A stretch of DNA of 23,717 bases from a virus: positions 1 through 23,717 of IMG/VR virus record IMGVR_UViG_3300021599_000893. One strand, 5' to 3'. Positions 14,640 to 21,331 of this stretch are shown here, piece by piece (position 1 is the first letter of the stretch; the number at the start of each line of letters is the position of its first letter). The notes beneath the pieces were generated by a model, which saw only the letters and a list, made by a program, of their open reading frames with translations, ran no database searches and was not told the origin of the DNA. The position numbers and the translations under genes were made by a program.

Positions 14640-16655
14640 ATGTCAGTAGATTTCATTGATGATGGGCAACCAACAAACCAAAATAAGAAAGGTAAGAGAA
14701 ATTCTAATACACCTATATTAGATAATTTCTCAAGAGATTTGATAAAATTAGCACAAGAAGGTAAAATAGACCCTATTGTTGGTAGAGATAAAGAAGTAAA
14801 AAGAATTGCACAAATTCTTTCAAGAAAGAAGAAAAATAATGTTGTTATTGTGGGTGATGCCGGTGTGGGTAAATCGGCATTGGTTGAAAAATTGGCGCTA
14901 TTGATTAATAAAGGTAACTGTCCTTCAAATCTTTTAGATAAAAGAATAATGTCATTGGATTTGACATCTTTAGTTGCGGGTACCAAGTATAGGGGTCAAT
15001 TTGAAGAAAGGATTAAAGCGATATTAAATGAATTACAAGAAGCACCGAATGTAATTGTTTTTATTGATGAATTACACACAATGGTCGGTGCAGGTAATGC
15101 CAGCGGATCAATGGATGCAGCCAACATATTAAAACCCGCACTTGCTCGTGGTGAAATTCAATGTATTGGTGCAACAACTTTTGATGAATACAAAAAGAAC
15201 ATCGAAAAAGATTCTGCGTTAGTTAGAAGATTCCAAAAAATAATCTTACCGGAACCAACAGAAAAAGAAACTGTTGAAATTTTGGAAAATCTTAAAACAT
15301 CATATGAGAATTTTCATAAAGTAAAATATGAAGATGGTGTTATTGATACTATTGTTAAAGTATCAAAAAGATTTATGACTGACAGACAATTTCCTGATAA
15401 GGCAATTGATATTATGGATGAATTAGGTTCAGAAAAGAAAATATCTAATAAAATACCTGAAAGTGTTGAAAAATTAAAACAAGAAGTTGAGGAAATAAAA
15501 CAAAAAAAATTAGATGTCGTTAAAACACAGAATTATGAATTGGCAGCTAAATTAAGAGATACAGAAAAAACTGTTCTATCAAAATTAGAACAAGAAAAAG
15601 AAAAATGGTTGATAAACCAACAAAATAATAAAACACCAATTAGTATTGAAGATGTTTACCAGATAATTTCAAATATTACTGGTGTACCAATTACAAAATT
15701 GGATTCAAAAGAAACAGAAAAACTTTTGAATTTAGATAAAATTTTAACATCTAAGGTTATTGGACAGAATGAGGCGATATCAATCATATCTAAATGTATC
15801 AGAAGAAATAGAGTTGGTATTAAAGATACAAATAAACCAATCGGATCATTTATATTCTTAGGATCAACTGGTGTCGGTAAAACATATCTTGCAAAATCAT
15901 TGGCTGAAATATTATTTGGTGATCCCGAAAAAATGATTCGTGTGGATATGAGTGAATTTATGGAGAAACACAATGTATCTAAATTAATTGGTTCACCTCC
16001 CGGTTACGTTGGATATGATGAAGGTGGTCAATTAACAGAAAAGGTAAAAAACAATCCATTTTCAGTTATATTGTTTGATGAAATTGAAAAGGCACATAAA
16101 GATGTTTTCAATTTGTTGTTACAAATTTTAGATGAAGGACACTTAACCGATTCTTTTGGTAGAAAAGTTAACTTCACCAATACTTTGATTATTATGACAT
16201 CAAATGTTGGGGCTAAAAAAGTTTCTGAATTTGGTGGGGGAGTTGGTTTTGAAACATCTTCAACAAATAAACAAAAAGAAGAAGTTAAAAAAACAATGAT
16301 ACAAAAATCATTGAAACAACAATTCAATCCTGAATTTTTAAATAGAATTGATGATGTAATCCTTTTCAATTCTTTAGACGAAAATGCACTAAAACAAATT
16401 ATTGGTGTTGAATTAAATAAATTAAAAAATAGATTAACTGAAAAAGGATACAAAGTTAATTTTGACGAATCAGTATCACAAAAGATATATGAATTAAATC
16501 AACAAGAAGAATATGGAGCGAGACCCATAAAAAGAATAATACAAAATCTTTGTGAGGATTTCTTAAGTGAAGAAATTCTAAAAGGTACTATAAAAGAAAA
16601 TGTTTTAGCAAATTTGAAAATTAAAGACGGAGAATTGGTAATTAGAAAAAAATAA
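14640..16655 (+). CDS. ClpC-like AAA+ unfoldase lacking the N-domain
   Basis: This is a 671-residue class I Clp/Hsp100 ATPase. D1: Walker A GDAGVGKSA (residues 72-80), pore loop GTKYRGQFEER (114-124), Walker B VIVFIDELH (138-146), sensor GATTFDEY (177-184). A short middle segment (about 285-325) contains a UVR-like motif (YELAAKLRDTEK), as in ClpC/ClpE and not the long ClpB M-domain. D2: Walker A GSTGVGKT (408-415), GYVGYDEGGQLTE (455-467), Walker B VILFDEIEKA (476-485), and FLNRIDD. Residues 535-537 are VGF in the position of the ClpP-docking loop. The usual N-terminal double Clp_N repeat is absent; only about 25 residues precede the D1 region. No clpP gene lies in the window, so partnership with host ClpP is inferred. 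The start is the first ATG after a TATGTTTG element. Confidence 0.93.
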   Translation: MSVDFIDDGQPTNQNKKGKRNSNTPILDNFSRDLIKLAQEGKIDPIVGRDKEVKRIAQILSRKKKNNVVIVGDAGVGKSALVEKLALLINKGNCPSNLLDKRIMSLDLTSLVAGTKYRGQFEERIKAILNELQEAPNVIVFIDELHTMVGAGNASGSMDAANILKPALARGEIQCIGATTFDEYKKNIEKDSALVRRFQKIILPEPTEKETVEILENLKTSYENFHKVKYEDGVIDTIVKVSKRFMTDRQFPDKAIDIMDELGSEKKISNKIPESVEKLKQEVEEIKQKKLDVVKTQNYELAAKLRDTEKTVLSKLEQEKEKWLINQQNNKTPISIEDVYQIISNITGVPITKLDSKETEKLLNLDKILTSKVIGQNEAISIISKCIRRNRVGIKDTNKPIGSFIFLGSTGVGKTYLAKSLAEILFGDPEKMIRVDMSEFMEKHNVSKLIGSPPGYVGYDEGGQLTEKVKNNPFSVILFDEIEKAHKDVFNLLLQILDEGHLTDSFGRKVNFTNTLIIMTSNVGAKKVSEFGGGVGFETSSTNKQKEEVKKTMIQKSLKQQFNPEFLNRIDDVILFNSLDENALKQIIGVELNKLKNRLTEKGYKVNFDESVSQKIYELNQQEEYGARPIKRIIQNLCEDFLSEEILKGTIKENVLANLKIKDGELVIRKK

Positions 16656-16667
16656 TTTATAAATATC

Positions 16668-16696
16668 TTGACTTTTTGTAAAATTATATATATTTA
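16668..16696 (+). promoter_or_regulatory. Bacteroidetes-type promoter upstream of candidate small RNA
   Basis: TTG (16668-16670), an 18-bp spacer, and TATATTTA (16689-16696), close to TAnnTTTG. It lies just after the clp stop codon and points at the hairpin-terminator region. Confidence 0.4.
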
Positions 16697-16701
16697 TATT
16701 C

Positions 16702-16806
16702 TCGGAGGTTCTCTTTGTCGATTACCTTTTCGTTTTTTTTCATAAGTAAATGGGGTTGAACCCATTGAAAGACCTTAGTCCCGACATATCGTTGGGACTT
16801 TTTTTT
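16702..16806 (+). ncRNA. Candidate small RNA of about 105 nt
   Basis: Between clp and the lipoprotein gene there is a non-coding stretch with a promoter-like element before it, an internal hairpin AATGGG/CCCATT (16749-16766, loop GTTGAA), and a strong intrinsic terminator at its end. No reading frame longer than about 25 codons is seen in it. An earlier T-run (16733-16740) could give a shorter product. It could instead be a clp 3' untranslated region. The function is unknown. Confidence 0.4.
16777..16806 (+). terminator. Intrinsic terminator
   Basis: AGTCCCGAC (16777-16785) pairs with GTTGGGACT (16791-16799), 9 bp with one G-T, loop ATATC, followed by eight T's. Confidence 0.9.
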
Positions 16807-16814
16807 ATTATATT

Positions 16815-16844
16815 TTGTTATTAAATTTATTTTTCGTATATTTA
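16815..16844 (+). promoter_or_regulatory. Bacteroidetes-type promoter for the lipoprotein gene
   Basis: TTG (16815-16817), a 19-bp spacer, and TATATTTA (16837-16844), matching seven of the eight TAnnTTTG positions, end 5 bp before the ATG. Confidence 0.55.
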
Positions 16845-16849
16845 CAGGT

Positions 16850-17029
16850 ATGAAAAAATATATGTTTATTTTTGTTGTTAGTGCAATAGTTGCATTAACA
16901 TCATGTGGGTCTGAGTCAACCACAACAATTGAAAGTATTGACTCTACGTCTGTTTCTGTTGATACTTTAGTACCAACAGGACAAGACACTACAGTAGAAG
17001 TAAAAACTGATAGTGCTGATGTAAAATAA
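16850..17029 (+). CDS. Small lipoprotein
   Basis: This is a 59-residue protein. Residues 1-15 form a classical signal peptide (MKKYMFIFVVSAIVA) followed by a lipobox LTSC with Cys19, so the mature product would be a lipid-anchored peptide of about 41 residues rich in Thr, Ser, Asp and Val, with no other Cys. The residues after Cys19 are GSES, not a strong surface-export signal of the Lys/Asp-Glu type, so periplasmic retention or surface exposure cannot be decided. Small phage lipoproteins often alter the infected cell surface, for example in superinfection exclusion; this role is inferred. The gene is a single unit with its own promoter and terminator. The minus-strand frame across it is a shadow. 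Confidence 0.85.
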   Translation: MKKYMFIFVVSAIVALTSCGSESTTTIESIDSTSVSVDTLVPTGQDTTVEVKTDSADVK

Positions 17030-17034
17030 AATTT

Positions 17035-17062
17035 GGGGGGAATATAAATTCCCCCTAATTTT
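17035..17062 (+). terminator. Terminator after the lipoprotein gene
   Basis: GGGGGAAT (17036-17043) pairs with ATTCCCCC (17048-17055) around ATAA, followed by TAATTTTG. The T-tract is short. Confidence 0.75.
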
Positions 17063-17084
17063 GTTAAACTAAAATTCCCATTAT

Positions 17085-17510
17085 ATGGAAGAAAAAAAAT
17101 ATGTCGGAGATTTAATTCTTTTAAGAGGAGTACCAGGTAGTGGTAAATCTACATTAGGTAAAACAATTTTAAGATGTTTAGCTTCAGATGATCCTGACGT
17201 TATTTCTGCGGATGATTTTTTTCTTGACGAAAAGGGTAATTATATTTTTGATTCCACAAAATTAAAAGAGGCACATGCACAATCACAACAAAGATGTGCA
17301 ACAAAAATGAAAAATGAATTTTCAAGAATTGTTGTCGCGAATACCTTTACACAGAAATGGGAAATGGACGCATATTACGAAATGGCGGAAAGATACAATT
17401 ACAGGGTTTTTAGTGTGATTGTTGAAAATAGACACGGAAATTTAAATATTCACGATGTTCCCGAAGAAAAAGTTGAACAAATGAAAAATAGATTTGATGT
17501 TTCTCTTTAA
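17085..17510 (+). CDS. P-loop polynucleotide kinase (predicted RNA 5'-kinase)
   Basis: This 141-residue P-loop kinase resembles the kinase half of T4 polynucleotide kinase and N4BP2-type kinases. Walker A RGVPGSGKST (residues 14-23); SADDFF (41-46) with the likely catalytic Asp43/Asp44; VANTFTQKWEMDAY (84-97), a typical third motif; and a C-terminal lid IHDVPEEKVEQMKNRF (122-137) with the conserved Arg. The predicted reaction is ATP-dependent phosphorylation of a 5'-OH end. It lacks the 3'-phosphatase domain that T4 Pnkp carries. Its TAA overlaps the ATG of the RNA ligase (TAATG), so the two are translationally coupled, which supports an RNA-repair role. DNA ends or small molecules remain possible substrates. 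No clear promoter is seen in the 55 bp upstream. Confidence 0.85.
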   Translation: MEEKKYVGDLILLRGVPGSGKSTLGKTILRCLASDDPDVISADDFFLDEKGNYIFDSTKLKEAHAQSQQRCATKMKNEFSRIVVANTFTQKWEMDAYYEMAERYNYRVFSVIVENRHGNLNIHDVPEEKVEQMKNRFDVSL

Positions 17511-18580
17511 TGTTAGATATATTAGAAAAATATCACAATGATGGTCTGTTATTAAAACAGACACACCCAACATTACCTTTAACAATTTGGAATTACTCAC
17601 CAAAAGTTCAATATGATAACTTATGGGATGATGTTATTATTCAATGTAGAGGATTAGTTACCGATGTTGATGGTAATATTGTTGCTCGACCTTTTCCAAA
17701 ATTTTTTAATTACGAAGAATTAAAACCCGAACAGATACCAAACGAACCATTTGATGTTTTTGAAAAATTAGATGGGTCTTTAGGTATATTATTTAATTAT
17801 GAAGGTCAATGGGTATTTGCAACTCGTGGATCATTTACATCCGATCAAGCAAAAAGAGGATGGGAACTTCTTCAAAAATATGACTACCAAAGATTAATTG
17901 AGGATAAAACATATCTATTTGAAATAATTTATAAAGAAAATCGTATTGTTGTTGATTATGATTATGAAGATCTAATAATGCTCGGTGTAATTGACAATAT
18001 CGATGGTTACGAATATAAAATATTTGACGAAAGAATCCATCTTGAAGGTGTTAGGTTCGTTAATATGTATAGAAATCTTGGATTTAAATTTGTTAAAAAA
18101 TATGATGGTATAAAAGACTATTCAACCCTAAAAGAAATAATCAAAGATAATGAAGAGGGATTCGTTATTAGATTTCAAAATGGGTTTAGAATGAAAATAA
18201 AAGGTGTAGAATATTGTCGTCTCCATAAAATCCTAACAAACATCTCAAATAGAGATATTTGGGAATCTTTAAAAAATGGAGAATCATTAGATAAAATTAT
18301 TGAAAAGGTACCCGATGAATTTTATAATTGGGTAAAAGAAACAAAAAATAAATTTGAGTCAGAATTTGATAAAATAAAAAAAGAATATGAATGGATATTC
18401 AAAGTTATTATGAGATCGGAAAATTCAAATGAAAGAAAAGTATTCGCACAATTTGCAATAAAATACAAATATTCTTCAATTCTATTTTCTATGTATGATA
18501 ATAAACCATATAATCAAACAATATGGAAAATCCTATATCCTGAGTATTCGAAACCTTTTAAAAAAAATGATAATGAGTAA
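17510..18580 (+). CDS. rnlA: RNA ligase, T4 Rnl1-like
   Basis: This 356-residue protein (T4 Rnl1 is 374) is an ATP-dependent RNA ligase of the covalent nucleotidyltransferase superfamily. Motif I is EKLDGSLG (residues 85-92) with Lys86 as the adenylated residue; CRGLVTD (46-52) carries the upstream conserved Arg; motif III is YLFEIIY (135-141); motif IV is EEGFVIRF (215-222); motif V is RMKIKGVEY (227-235) with Lys229 and Lys231. The PLTIWNYSPKVQY segment near the start is typical of this phage ligase group. The enzyme joins 5'-phosphate and 3'-OH RNA ends; in T4 it repairs host tRNA cut by anticodon nucleases. It is coupled upstream to the kinase and downstream to the cREC gene (8-bp overlap, ATGAGTAA). 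The C-terminal 100 residues are helical and likely set tRNA specificity. Confidence 0.92.
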   Translation: MLDILEKYHNDGLLLKQTHPTLPLTIWNYSPKVQYDNLWDDVIIQCRGLVTDVDGNIVARPFPKFFNYEELKPEQIPNEPFDVFEKLDGSLGILFNYEGQWVFATRGSFTSDQAKRGWELLQKYDYQRLIEDKTYLFEIIYKENRIVVDYDYEDLIMLGVIDNIDGYEYKIFDERIHLEGVRFVNMYRNLGFKFVKKYDGIKDYSTLKEIIKDNEEGFVIRFQNGFRMKIKGVEYCRLHKILTNISNRDIWESLKNGESLDKIIEKVPDEFYNWVKETKNKFESEFDKIKKEYEWIFKVIMRSENSNERKVFAQFAIKYKYSSILFSMYDNKPYNQTIWKILYPEYSKPFKKNDNE

Positions 18581-19001
18581 ATTAAAATTGTATTTAGACG
18601 ATGTTCGTGTTCCAAAAGACAATAGTTGGATTCTTGTAAAAGACTATGGTGAATTTGTAAGTACCATATTAAAACATGGTTTAGAAAGTTTTGATACCAT
18701 TTCTTTGGATCACGATTTGGGTGAGACTGCAATGGCTGAATATTTTAACAATGTTTACCCAAACTATGAACTGAACTACGATAACATAAAAGAAAAAACT
18801 GGATTGGATTGTGCGAAATGGTTGGTGAATCATTATTTGGAAAAACCAAAAGAAAATTTTACCTTTCCACTTGTTTATACTCATTCCGCAAACCCGATAG
18901 GTTCCGCAAATATTATGGGTTATATAAACAATTTTTTAAAAAACATGAGACAACCCCAAACATGTATTAGGGTACGTATTGATCACACAATAAACGAATA
19001 A
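18573..19001 (+). CDS. cREC-type protein (predicted cyclic-phosphate processing)
   Basis: This 142-residue protein matches the receiver-like family called cREC, proposed from genome context to process 2',3'-cyclic phosphates in RNA-repair systems. Hallmarks: LKLYLDDVRVP (residues 4-14) with the acidic pair Asp9/Asp10; SLDHDLGE (44-51) with Asp46, His47, Asp48; TGLDCAKWLV (76-85); and YTHSANPIGSANIMGYI (102-118) with His104. The start at 18573 (MSKLKLYLDD) is preferred; an ATG two codons earlier (18567) and a longer frame from 18495 exist, but the latter would lie within the ligase gene. It overlaps the ligase stop by 8 bp and its own TAA overlaps the next ATG (TAATG). The position suggests it supplies the 3'-end healing step missing from the kinase. 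Biochemical activity of the family is, as far as I know, predicted only. Confidence 0.82.
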   Translation: MSKLKLYLDDVRVPKDNSWILVKDYGEFVSTILKHGLESFDTISLDHDLGETAMAEYFNNVYPNYELNYDNIKEKTGLDCAKWLVNHYLEKPKENFTFPLVYTHSANPIGSANIMGYINNFLKNMRQPQTCIRVRIDHTINE

Positions 19002-19465
19002 TGAATATATTTTTTTTAGATAAAGATCCAAAAAAATGTGCAGAATACCATTGTGATAAACATGTTGTTAAAATGATATTGGAAACCGCACAATTATTAT
19101 GTTCCGCACATTGGGTAACAGGTTCACAAGCACAATACAAATTATCTCACAAAAATCACCCATGTTCAATATGGGTCAGGGAATCACTATCAAACTATTT
19201 GTACCTTTGCGAAATTGGATTGGAATTATGTTACGAATACACATATCGTTATGGTAAAAAACATAAATCACAAGAAGTAATTGAATGGTGTGTAATAAAT
19301 AAAGTAAAAATTTCTGACAAAGGTATTACAGAATTACCTAAAGCAATGCCAGATAAATACAAAGTTAGTTGTCCAATACAATCATATAGAAATTATTATA
19401 TTGGTGACAAAATAAATTTTGCATCTTGGAAAAATAGAGAGACACCTTTTTGGTTTTCCAATTAA
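19001..19465 (+). CDS. Conserved phage protein of unknown function, in RNA-repair operon
   Basis: This is a 154-residue protein. The N-terminal MNIFFLDKDPKKCAEYHCDK and following HVVKMILETAQLLCSAHW are a pattern I recognise from many uncharacterised phage proteins; I cannot attach a verified function. Conserved-looking polar residues are Asp7, His17, Asp19, His21, Lys24 and Glu28, followed by His38, which could form a metal or nucleic-acid site. The second half has KNHPCSIWVRES and a C-terminal FASWKNRETPFWF. It is translationally coupled to the cREC gene (TAATG) and is the last gene of the kinase-ligase-cREC unit; a new promoter follows at once. By association it may act in nucleic-acid repair, but that is inference. 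It is sometimes loosely annotated as a DNA glycosylase; the classical T4 DenV pattern is not present. Confidence 0.78.
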   Translation: MNIFFLDKDPKKCAEYHCDKHVVKMILETAQLLCSAHWVTGSQAQYKLSHKNHPCSIWVRESLSNYLYLCEIGLELCYEYTYRYGKKHKSQEVIEWCVINKVKISDKGITELPKAMPDKYKVSCPIQSYRNYYIGDKINFASWKNRETPFWFSN

Positions 19466-19480
19466 TTTTAAATATCTTTG
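19450..19480 (+). promoter_or_regulatory. Bacteroidetes-type promoter
   Basis: TTG (19450-19452), a 20-bp spacer, and TATCTTTG (19473-19480), an exact TAnnTTTG -7 box. It overlaps the end of the upstream gene and lies 12 bp before the ATG at 19493. Confidence 0.75.
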
Positions 19481-19492
19481 AAAAAAAATTTA

Positions 19493-19813
19493 ATGAAAAC
19501 ATACAGCAATGACATCGTGGTTGATTTGACTAAAAATTATCAAGATTTTCGCCATTTCTATGATGAAAATAAAAGTATAATTTATAAATCAATTATTGAG
19601 ATTTTCGAAAAATTTAAAACAACCAAGAAAAAAAATCTAAAACTTCTTGTTAAAGCAACAATCATGGATTTGGAATTTGAAACCGAATTCTGTTATCGTA
19701 AAAATGAGAATTTTGTATTAATGAGGGATCTAATGCCGTATTTTGAACAAATAGAAGATTTCGAGACTTGCACGAGAATAAGAGATTTAAGTAAAGAATT
19801 AAACACCATATAA
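19493..19813 (+). CDS. Small protein with C-terminal UVR-like motif
   Basis: This is a 106-residue protein starting at the ATG at 19493 (MKTYSNDIVVDLTKNY). A TTG 15 bp upstream could extend the frame, but it forms part of the -7 box and is unlikely to be transcribed. The C-terminal 23 residues (YFEQIEDFETCTRIRDLSKEL) resemble a UVR motif, the helical hairpin that mediates UvrB-UvrC contact and occurs in ClpC/McsA-type proteins. The rest is charged and helical with a Lys-rich centre (TTKKKNLKLLVKATI). The stop overlaps the ATG of the SLOG gene (TAATG), so the two are coupled. The role is unknown; the UVR motif suggests a protein-protein contact, possibly with the phage ClpC-like protein. Confidence 0.8.
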   Translation: MKTYSNDIVVDLTKNYQDFRHFYDENKSIIYKSIIEIFEKFKTTKKKNLKLLVKATIMDLEFETEFCYRKNENFVLMRDLMPYFEQIEDFETCTRIRDLSKELNTI

Positions 19814-20163
19814 TGAAAATAATCGTTGCGGGTGGTCGTGATTTTAGTGATTACGAACTACTAAAAGAAAAATTAGACGAATTGATTGGTGAAAATAAAG
19901 AGGATCTCGAAATAGTTTCAGGAATGGCTAGAGGGGCTGATACTTTAGGGGTACAATACGCGAATGAGAGAGGTTACAAAATTAAGAAGTTTCCAGCACA
20001 ATGGGATAAGTACGGAAAGAGTGCGGGTTATAAAAGAAATGAAGAAATGGCGAATTATGGTAATACTTGTATTTGTTTTTGGGATGGTAATAGTAAGGGC
20101 ACGAAACATATGATCGATCTATCAAATAAATATAAATTAAACACTATTGTTATTAGATATTGA
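19813..20163 (+). CDS. SLOG-fold protein, YspA/DUF2493-like
   Basis: This 116-residue Rossmann-like protein fits the DUF2493/YspA branch of the SLOG superfamily over its whole length. Signature segments: IIVAGGRDFSDYELL (residues 3-17), VSGMARGADTLGVQYANERG (35-54 region), FPAQWDKYGKSAGYKRNEEM and CFWDGNSKGTKHMI near residue 95. SLOG proteins bind nucleotide-derived ligands; some generate or sense such molecules in conflict systems, others act as lysine decarboxylase-like phosphoribohydrolases. The ligand of the phage versions is not known to me. It is coupled to the UVR-motif gene and followed by a strong terminator, so this pair is a separate two-gene unit downstream of the RNA-repair genes. 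Confidence 0.9.
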   Translation: MKIIVAGGRDFSDYELLKEKLDELIGENKEDLEIVSGMARGADTLGVQYANERGYKIKKFPAQWDKYGKSAGYKRNEEMANYGNTCICFWDGNSKGTKHMIDLSNKYKLNTIVIRY

Positions 20164-20190
20164 TCTATATTTAACAAAAAAATATTACAT

Positions 20191-20226
20191 AAATGTCAAC
20201 TAAAAAAAAGTTGACATTTTTTTTTT
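20191..20226 (+). terminator. Intrinsic terminator after SLOG gene
   Basis: AAATGTCAAC (20191-20200) pairs with GTTGACATTT (20210-20219), loop TAAAAAAAA, followed by a long T-run. Confidence 0.92.
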
Positions 20227-20244
20227 AATTATAAAACTTTTCAA

Positions 20245-20253
20245 GTATTTATT
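20245..20253 (+). promoter_or_regulatory. Possible late-type motif upstream of glycosyltransferase gene
   Basis: GTATTTATT lies 19 bp before the ATG on the coding strand. It resembles the GTATTTATAG motif of the minus-strand late genes and would be the only plus-strand copy noted. Confidence 0.3.
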
Positions 20254-20272
20254 GTTGATTCCATTTTAATAT

Positions 20273-21331
20273 ATGAATAAAAATAAAGTACTTTTCATCT
20301 TAAAAAGAAAAAATAATTATGATGGAATAAAGGATTCACATGTCGGTATGAGTACCGGATTGTACAATTCGGCATCTTTTATGAACGATATGTTAAATGA
20401 TTCAGGTATTGAGTCCCATATTTCAGTCGTGATTGATAATAATTGTATTGATAGGGAAGTTACAAAATACAAACCAACACATGTTATTATTGAGGCACTT
20501 TGGGTTGTACCGTCTAAATTTTATGTTCTATGTAAACTACACCCAAAGGTAAAATGGATAATTAGATTACATAGTGAAATACCATTTTTAGCAAATGAAG
20601 GTATGGCATTAGATTGGTTGGGTGATTATATATTTTATGAAAATGTTTATATTGGGACAAATGCACCCAGAGCAACGAGAGAATTGAGAGATTTCATAAA
20701 ACATAAAGTGAATTGGTCAAGTAAACAGATAAATGAAAAGATAATTTATCTTCCAAATTTTTATCCTCAAGAATATAAAATAAAAAAATACGATAGAAAT
20801 AAAGATACCATCGATATAGGTTGTTTTGGTGCAATTAGACCAATGAAAAACCATTTAATGCAAGCAATTGCGGCAGTTAAATTTGCTGAAAGTATAGGTA
20901 AAAAATTAAGATTTCATATAAATTCAGGTAGAGTTGAACAAAAAGGAGATGCAGTATATAATAATTTAAAAAGTTTTTTTGCACATTTATCCGATTCAGA
21001 ACATCAATTAATTAACCACTCTTGGGCACCGAGAGAAGATTTTTTGGAAATATGTGGTAAAATGGATATAGGTATGCAGGTTTCATTTTCAGAAACATTT
21101 AATATTGTTGCCGCGGATTTAGTTAGTCAGGGTGTCCCTGTAATTTCCTCGGATGAACTTCCTTGGATCAACCGTATTTTTACCGCAAAACCAACAGAAA
21201 CAAGAGATATATATTTAAAATTATTGTTAACACATTTATTACCAAAGGTAAATTTGATAACAAACCAATATTTATTAAGGGGTTATACCAATAAGACACG
21301 TAAAATTTGGGTAAATTATTTTAAAAAATGA
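20273..21331 (+). CDS. GT-B fold glycosyltransferase
   Basis: This 352-residue protein has the look of a GT4-type glycosyltransferase. The N-terminal half contains DSHVGMSTGLYNSASFMND (residues 21-39) and strands such as HVIIEALWVVP and WIIRLHSE. The C-terminal half begins with IDIGCFGAIRPMKNHLMQAI (180-199), the usual first strand of the donor domain, and has SFSETFNIVAADLVSQGVPV (271-290), the E-rich nucleotide-sugar motif, followed by SSDELPW. The sugar and acceptor are unknown; phage glycosyltransferases modify either phage DNA or host surface glycans. There is no signal peptide, so it acts in the cytoplasm. It follows a terminator and starts a new unit; its stop overlaps the next ATG (ATGA). 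Confidence 0.87.
   Translation: MNKNKVLFILKRKNNYDGIKDSHVGMSTGLYNSASFMNDMLNDSGIESHISVVIDNNCIDREVTKYKPTHVIIEALWVVPSKFYVLCKLHPKVKWIIRLHSEIPFLANEGMALDWLGDYIFYENVYIGTNAPRATRELRDFIKHKVNWSSKQINEKIIYLPNFYPQEYKIKKYDRNKDTIDIGCFGAIRPMKNHLMQAIAAVKFAESIGKKLRFHINSGRVEQKGDAVYNNLKSFFAHLSDSEHQLINHSWAPREDFLEICGKMDIGMQVSFSETFNIVAADLVSQGVPVISSDELPWINRIFTAKPTETRDIYLKLLLTHLLPKVNLITNQYLLRGYTNKTRKIWVNYFKK

Noticed and set aside
16684-16989. Minus-strand 101-codon frame
   Set aside because: It overlaps the lipoprotein gene, the promoter and the terminator on the opposite strand, and its product has no recognisable feature.
18495-18572. Longer start for the cREC gene
   Set aside because: It would overlap the ligase by 86 bp and add residues not seen in the family; the ATG at 18573 begins right at the domain.
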